Under the pieces are notes generated by a model. The model ran no database searches and was not told the DNA's origin. It was given only the letters and a program-made list of their open reading frames with translations. Shown here one piece after another: positions 58,574-64,000 of a stretch of DNA of 64,000 nt. Made by a program: the position numbers and the translations under genes. The stretch spans positions 21,955,501 to 22,019,500 of the forward strand of contig NC_068559.1 of the NCBI RefSeq assembly GCF_022201045.2, in the 5' to 3' direction. This DNA comes from Citrus sinensis. Its lineage: Eukaryota > Streptophyta > Magnoliopsida > Sapindales > Rutaceae. How positions within the stretch are numbered: the first letter of the stretch is position 1; each line of letters begins with the position of its first letter.

Positions 58574-61210
58574 ATGGATTCAGTTGTACTTGAATTGTGT
58601 TACGATGGTTGGTGGGAGACATTAGAGAATGGCTGTATGGAGTACGTGAATGGTAAAAATCGAGCTTTTTTTGTTGGAAAAAATTACATGTTTGATCAGT
58701 TATTGACAAGAGTATATGAGGTGTTAAAAATAAATCGTAATGACTATAGTATCACAATGAAGACAACTTTGAGGTCTAGTAACACATTATATCGTATATG
58801 TGCAATGCCCATGGATATATGTGATGATGAAATGGTGAGGGTTGTGTTGCATATGGCATCTGACGTAGCTAATTTTGGATGCATTCCTATATTCGTGACC
58901 ACATCACCTCGAGTTCCGAGCGAAGGTATTGAGCCACATGTCGATACAGAAACTTCGTTTAGAGCAAATATGTCTGGCCCCGATAATGATGAAGAGGTGT
59001 TGCCAAGGACAATATCGCTGCAGCAATATTACTCTCCAATCGACGACAATTATGACAACATTGATGATAATGGCGTTACGTTACAGGATGTTGGAGCAAC
59101 GGTATTTCCAATAACAACGTCGTTGGAGCAACAATATTCTCCGTATCACAACAATGATTTTCGGGACAATGATGATTTTCATAATGAGACAGAGGGGGAT
59201 AATGTTTGTGCAGAACCTTCTAATAATACAAGGCGGGGCACTCGTTTCAATAATGATGGTGATGATGGAGGAGCCGGTCCTTCGAATGTTCCGTCGTTTC
59301 AGGATGAGGATGAGTGTGAAGACAATACTCCTATGAATAACAGAGGCAATAGACCTATTCCTTCTATGGTTCGATCGAGAAGGAGAATTGACCCCCTTAC
59401 AAGTCTTGCTCCAACTTTACCTTCGAACATGGTTGCTCCAAGCTTTGTTAGCAGTTGTGACTCAGATGATATCAGCGTGGGTAAGCTATTTGCTGAGAAG
59501 AATGAGCTTATATTACAACTACGCAAGGTGGCCTTTAGAGATAAGTTTGATTTTAAGATTGCACGGTCTACTACGACACGTTTCGAGGCTCACTGTTGTT
59601 CAGAATCATGTAAATGGCGTATTCGAGCAACTAGAAGTTCGAACGAGCAACATGTTCCTTGGGTGGTGAAGAGAATTGATAATGTACACACTTGTCATAA
59701 TGAGGTATTGGTTGATGGACGTCATCAACTAAGGAGCCGGGTTGTCGGTCATATTATCGCAGAAAAATATATTCAAGATAAGAGGATTTATACTCCCAAT
59801 GACATAAGAGCAGATATGCAACAAGAATACGGTGTTCAGTTAACATACCAGCAGGCATATAGGGCGAGAGAAGTTGGTCTTGAAATAGTACGCGGCAACC
59901 CTGCAGAGTCATACAACTTGCTCCCTAAATACTCTCACGTACTAACTACAGCGAATGAGGGTACAGTCACTCACCTCGAGCAGGATGGAGATGGTAATTT
60001 CTTGTACTATTTTGTAGCACTCGGATCTTCCATCAAGGGGTTTATGCAGTACATTCGGCCTGTCATTGCTGTAGATGGTACTCATCTGAAGGGATTATAT
60101 CGTGGAAGCATGTTCGTGGCAACATGTCTTGATGGTAACAATCAATTGTATCCGTTAGCCATTGGGATCATGGATTCAGAAAATAATGATGCTTGGGAAT
60201 GGTTTATGATGAAGTTACATGGAGTGATTGGTGATAGACCTGAGTTGGTAATTATCTCTGATCGATGCACTGCCATAAGGAGAGCCGTTCTTAAAGTATT
60301 TCACAATGCAACTCATGGCGTTTGTTTTTACCACGTCAAAGGTAACATTAAGTCACAATTTAGAATGTCCAAAGCTCTTTGGGATGAATTTGAGCCTGCC
60401 TTTATTAATGCAGCAAAAGCATATGGCCACGAGGAATTTAAGAGACAACTTGAAGGGTTGTGGATGATCCACTCGGGTGCGGCTGATTACCTAGAAAATA
60501 ATGTCGGTACGTGTAATTGGGCAAGGTCTCAGTTTGAAGGTAGGAGGTACAGCATTCTTACCACCAACATCGCGGAGAGTGTTAATGCTTTCATGAGGGA
60601 ACCTCGAAAATTTCCTGTTACTCATCTTGTTGATCACTTCAGGAAAACATTGCAGCAATGGTTTTATGATAGAAAAATTGTGGCTGAATCCATGACTACT
60701 CGGCTAACAACATGGGCGGATGAAATAGTCACTGAGAGGAGAACTATAGCTGAAAGAATGATAGTTCGGCCGGTGTCTCCGCATCGCTTTCAAGTTATAG
60801 GCGGTGGGCTTAAGGAAGGGTTGGTTGACTTGCAAAAGAGAACTTGCTCCTGCAGAGTGTTTCAGCTTGATCAGCTTGTGTGTGCTCATGCAATTGCGGC
60901 GTGTCTAACACACCGGGTGGATTTTATTAACCTTTGCTCGGACTTTTACACTACAGAATCGTTGGCGATGGCTTATGCACAACCAGTGGAGCCAGTTGGT
61001 GATGTGGCTGATTGGGAAGTTCCAGATGAAATTCAGGAGCTGCAGGTATACCCACCAGTTGAGGCACCGCCACCTGGACGTCGTAAAGAGCGCAGAATAC
61101 CCTCGGCTGGCGAGGACGTTGACCGGCGAACTGTAAGATGCGGCCGGTGTCATGAACTTGGCCATAATCGTAAGCGATGTAAGAATCCTATTGCGTCGAC
61201 TCGAAGTTAG
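58574..61210 (+). CDS. MURA-like transposase of a Mutator-like element
   Basis: An intact, intronless 878-codon frame. It should cut and insert the element by a DDE mechanism in the nucleus. Order: N-terminal region with a PB1-like fold seen in many MULE proteins (MDSVVLELCYDGWWETLENG), acidic low-complexity linker, MuDR DNA-binding domain (KLFAEKNELILQLRKVAFRD; WVVKRIDNVHTCHNE), MULE transposase domain, SWIM zinc finger C758/C760/C770/H772 (CSCRVFQLDQLVCAH), and a CCHC knuckle at 856-869 (CGRCHELGHNRKRC). Candidate catalytic residues are D501 (AVDGTHL), D563 (IISDRC) and E668 (NIAESVN); the Glu is the least certain. No stop or frameshift is present. The start is the first ATG, 79 bp after the palindrome array. 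Confidence 0.95.
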   Translation: MDSVVLELCYDGWWETLENGCMEYVNGKNRAFFVGKNYMFDQLLTRVYEVLKINRNDYSITMKTTLRSSNTLYRICAMPMDICDDEMVRVVLHMASDVANFGCIPIFVTTSPRVPSEGIEPHVDTETSFRANMSGPDNDEEVLPRTISLQQYYSPIDDNYDNIDDNGVTLQDVGATVFPITTSLEQQYSPYHNNDFRDNDDFHNETEGDNVCAEPSNNTRRGTRFNNDGDDGGAGPSNVPSFQDEDECEDNTPMNNRGNRPIPSMVRSRRRIDPLTSLAPTLPSNMVAPSFVSSCDSDDISVGKLFAEKNELILQLRKVAFRDKFDFKIARSTTTRFEAHCCSESCKWRIRATRSSNEQHVPWVVKRIDNVHTCHNEVLVDGRHQLRSRVVGHIIAEKYIQDKRIYTPNDIRADMQQEYGVQLTYQQAYRAREVGLEIVRGNPAESYNLLPKYSHVLTTANEGTVTHLEQDGDGNFLYYFVALGSSIKGFMQYIRPVIAVDGTHLKGLYRGSMFVATCLDGNNQLYPLAIGIMDSENNDAWEWFMMKLHGVIGDRPELVIISDRCTAIRRAVLKVFHNATHGVCFYHVKGNIKSQFRMSKALWDEFEPAFINAAKAYGHEEFKRQLEGLWMIHSGAADYLENNVGTCNWARSQFEGRRYSILTTNIAESVNAFMREPRKFPVTHLVDHFRKTLQQWFYDRKIVAESMTTRLTTWADEIVTERRTIAERMIVRPVSPHRFQVIGGGLKEGLVDLQKRTCSCRVFQLDQLVCAHAIAACLTHRVDFINLCSDFYTTESLAMAYAQPVEPVGDVADWEVPDEIQELQVYPPVEAPPPGRRKERRIPSAGEDVDRRTVRCGRCHELGHNRKRCKNPIASTRS

Positions 61211-61398
61211 TTGTATTTTGTGTGTTATTCGTTGGTTAAAACTGTTATTGTTTTTTGTATTTCGTTGGTTAAAATTGTTATTATTCATAAAACTTTATTT
61301 TATTTTAAAGTTCAAAATGTGAGGTATTAAAATTATATAAAATTAAGTGCGGAAATTAAAAAAAATGTAAATTTCAACATTGAAATTACTACATAGGT
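61211..61398. other. Short intergenic spacer between convergent MULE genes
   Basis: 188 AT-rich bp between the transposase and protease stop codons. It contains a repeated TTCGTTGGTTAAAA[C/T]TGTTATT (61229 and 61261 areas). Both transcripts must end here or overlap. Confidence 0.6.
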
Positions 61399-64000
61399 CT
61401 ACAATATAATATCGTCATTAAATATATCAACCGCAATCTTCTTTCTAAAGTACTCGACATGACTAGCGTTAAACTCCAACCTAAGCCCGAACATTAAATA
61501 CATCGTAACCATCAATACAAAAACACCGCAATCGCCAGTTCCAGGCTCTTGTTGTGGCGCGCTCTTAACTGCGATAACTTTCCACGGGTCTTCACTCCGC
61601 AACTCAGGTCGTATATTGTAGAAGCCAACATATTCCAACCAGCGAGGGAATATAACTTCAAGTGGCTTGAATTTCAACTTGTACCTTTTGTCGTCGCGAA
61701 ATGTGAGTAATGAGTCATAAATCCAGACTTTATTTTTCCGAAAGTCAACTCGTGCTAGTACCCAATGCGCGCCGTCCAAGTTAACAGGGATGAGTAACTG
61801 CATATAAAAATTTAAAAACATGTTCGTTATATATGAAATTGAAATACAACAAAGAAAAAACAACTCCTCGAATATTTTCATTATAGAACATGTGAAATGT
61901 AATAAAATACATACCATATCGACATCCGTCATTGATTTTGACATTGTGTGCTGTCGCCCACACAGATAACTATTCAAGCGGTCGTCGAATACCATTGAAT
62001 CGACTGCACAATTCCCGTTATTCCATAACTGATTCAAGAACACCTAGTACATAGATAACCAAGAAATGCATAAATTAATTAAACTTAAAGGCAATAATTA
62101 AAGAAATTAAATAGTATTTGTAAGTTTTGTCGGCACGTTACCCAAAAAAATGTGTCCGTATGTGTGACACGTTGGAGTAAGGCATTTGGATACTGCCGTT
62201 GTTTCCCGCTAATCAAGCGGAGATACTCGTGAATATGCTGTAGAGAAACAGAAATATTACGATTTAAAAAAAAATTATACACAAATACACAACAGTATAC
62301 ACCACGAGGAAAATATAAATACCTCATCGCCTAGCCATCCCATCGAAGCTGTCCCCAAAATTATTTGAAAGAATGACCGCGGGTGCTGGACGTTCCGGCG
62401 GACTCTGATATCACCAGTGAACCATCGATCAAACTCAGCAAACCAACTAGAGTCCTCCAATCCTCTCAGCGGATTTACATCCACACTCGTACTCATGTCA
62501 ATCGCATGCTCCATGATTTGGGGTCGAGGTAACCTCCGGACGTTCTGTCCTCGCCTGACCGGAGGAATCATGTAAGGACTGTTATAAACATACGACGGTA
62601 TGTACGCGCGGCCGAACTTACTAACGCCCGGAGGCACCTCTGTGAACACCTGCACGCTCTCCCCACTAACATCCCCGTAGAAACTAACCAATGACGTGGG
62701 CGTAGACAAATTTTCATTGCCCACGTCAGTATACACTCCATAGTCATCCGGGGCCTGTACAATCGCCAAAAAGAACATATTAAATAATTATCAAATTAAA
62801 AGTTAAACGAACATAATTATTTAATATAAATTAGCTTACCGCATACGAGCGTGCAGTGGGAGAATCCTTATTTGGACGTTTAGAAAATGTGTCGATGAAG
62901 CCAACAACGGTTTCTTTAAAATCTTTTAATTCTGACTTTATTTCATACACGTTACGATCAATCTTATCCAGCCGTCGTCGTACGTAATCATTAAACTGCT
63001 TTGTCCTCGACTAATACAAAAGAAAAAAATAAAACTTTAGAATAACAATAAAAAAATAATAACAACCAAAGTGAAAAATATCGTATATTATTTATAACCT
63101 CAGAATCCCGTGCGTCATCAGAGTTGTCTGTTTGCTGCTGGTCATCAACAGCCACCTCATCCTCAAAAGTGTCATGACGCTGCTCAAAAGCGTCATGACG
63201 CTGCTCAAAAGCGTCATGACGCTGCTCAAAAGTGTCATGACGCTGCTCTGGTATTGGGTTTGGTATGTCGTCATGATCGTCATGCTCGTCCGATTGTCTT
63301 GTAACCGACGGCATCGCGTTGATTGAGGGTTGGTGCTGTATAAAGTATCATTTAAAATTACTAAATGAAAAGTCAAAAATTTCGATAAAAAAATTTTTTG
63401 TACTTACAGTATACCGACCTTATGAACCCAGTCTGGAATGCTTGGCAAGTAATCCTTCACAGAGAGCCAATATTTTCTGCTACTCTCCTTTGAATTTGGC
63501 TCAAGAGTTTGTAAAACATTCGTCTGCCATAAATTTAATTGAAAAATTTAAGTAAGTAAACCCAACTTAAATTTAGTAAAGTTAAAAAAATAAGTAATAC
63601 ATATTACTTACAAGACGAGATTCGTCGTTGAAGAACGAATAAACCTCCGCAAAGTTGATTCTCGAAGACGCCATAGGCTTCCATTGCAGAATGCGGGGAA
63701 TCTTACTCTTCGTTTTGACGACCCATGTTGATGGTAACCCTCCGATTGCTTCATAAATCCAAGCCTACAACAACCAAAGTGAAAAATCAAATAAAACAAC
63801 TATCAAATATTTAATACTATAAAACTTATTAATAAACAAAAAAAAGCACCTGCACCCCAGACGTAAATCCGTAAAGATTGTATTTTTCAATATTATGATC
63901 TGGATTTTTCAACCGAGTCTTCTTAAATTTCTCGTCTTTTTCGAACAGTGCATTGTCAAGACTCTCATAAATCATTTCCCACGACAATAGACCCCATGGA
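61399..64000 (-). CDS. DUF1985 / Ulp1-like cysteine protease carried by the MULE (partial, N-terminus outside)
   Basis: Ulp1 (SENP) proteases process or remove SUMO; in MULEs the role is unknown. Nine exons fit on the minus strand: 64000-63850, 63764-63612, 63523-63419, 63335-63099, 63010-62840, 62754-62323, 62237-62142, 62043-61915, 61797-61399, about 623 visible residues. The first part matches DUF1985 (YNLYGFTSGVQ|AWIYEAIGG). A low-complexity stretch with EQRHD(A/T)F repeats follows. The C-terminal C48 peptidase has the His (LDGAHWVLARVDF), Asp (KVWIYDSLL), Gln (SAPQQEPGTGD) and Cys (GDCGVFVLM) expected of the active site. Every internal exon is a multiple of three, and all introns are phase 0. 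It converges with the transposase; stops are 188 bp apart. Confidence 0.88.
63162..63246 (-). repeat. 21-bp tandem repeat, four copies, inside a protease exon
   Basis: The unit CTCAAAAG[C/T]GTCATGACGCTG (plus strand) repeats four times in frame and encodes EQRHDAF or EQRHDTF. It lies in the exon 63335-63099, in the linker between DUF1985 and the protease domain. GCGTCATGACGC within the unit is itself palindromic. Confidence 0.93.

Larger units (their letters stand above)
58059..64000 (+). mobile_element. Autonomous Mutator-like element with transposase and Ulp1-type protease (left part; extends past the window)
   Basis: The left end is placed at GGGAAATTTACAAAAATAACC (58059). Immediately before it, 58050-58058 would be the left half of a 9-bp duplication, but the partner lies outside the window, so this boundary is inferred. 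Contents: leader with a palindrome array (58382-58495), an intact MURA-like transposase on the plus strand, and a convergent DUF1985/Ulp1 protease gene on the minus strand. This pairing is known from Ulp1-carrying (Kaonashi-type) MULEs in several plants. All visible reading frames are intact, pointing to a young and perhaps active copy. Confidence 0.85.

Overview
The window is nuclear DNA from a flowering plant. It has intron-rich genes with GT..AG splice sites, AT-rich introns and spacers, chloroplast- and mitochondrion-directed proteins, gibberellin and NPH3-type genes, and plant-type transposons. Protein style suggests a woody rosid eudicot, and Citrus or a near relative is my best guess. 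That guess is inference, not a database result. There are no bacterial operons, CRISPR arrays or convincing tRNA genes.

Layout, left to right. A partial AP-5 beta-like gene (minus) runs off the left edge. A full-length but decayed LINE-1 type retrotransposon (1525-6966) follows, bounded by a perfect 17-bp target-site duplication. Next come a proteinaceous RNase P gene (PRORP, plus, 7996-12782), a 1.44-kb non-autonomous Mutator-like element with a perfect 9-bp duplication (13259-14698), and a mitochondrial-carrier gene (plus, 15007-19752) with a 994-bp hAT-like element in its third intron. A housekeeping cluster follows: ClpS1 (plus), gluconokinase (minus, tail to tail with ClpS1), a TAF15-like RNA-binding protein (plus, head to head with gluconokinase), and an uncharacterised basic nuclear-looking protein (plus).

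The centre holds a C20 gibberellin 2-oxidase (minus, 33176-34434) and a 19-exon BAR-PH-ArfGAP-ankyrin gene of the AGD2/AGD4 type (minus, 37791-50305). The introns of the latter contain a tRNA-derived SINE with an 11-bp duplication and a Tourist/Harbinger-like element. A 4.1-kb AT-rich spacer with another Tourist-like MITE leads to an NPH3-family BTB gene (plus, 54449-56811).

The last 6 kb is the most notable part. It is the left portion of an apparently intact autonomous Mutator-like element, with an uninterrupted 878-residue MURA-like transposase (plus) and a convergent, multi-exon DUF1985/Ulp1-like cysteine protease gene (minus) that leaves the right edge. This gene pair is the layout of Ulp1-carrying (Kaonashi-type) MULEs. 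Just upstream of the transposase lies an array of four GC-rich palindromes built on GCGACAGG/CCTGTCGC, which stands out from the AT-rich surroundings.

The host genes serve separate cell functions: organellar RNA processing, plastid proteolysis, sugar-acid metabolism, transcription/RNA binding, hormone inactivation and vesicle traffic. I see no shared pathway among them. What links the window is its transposons: at least seven elements from six types (LINE, SINE, two MULEs, hAT, two Tourist-like), several with target-site duplications legible directly in the sequence. Exon coordinates were derived by hand from reading frame, splice consensus and family knowledge. UTR ends are not determined.
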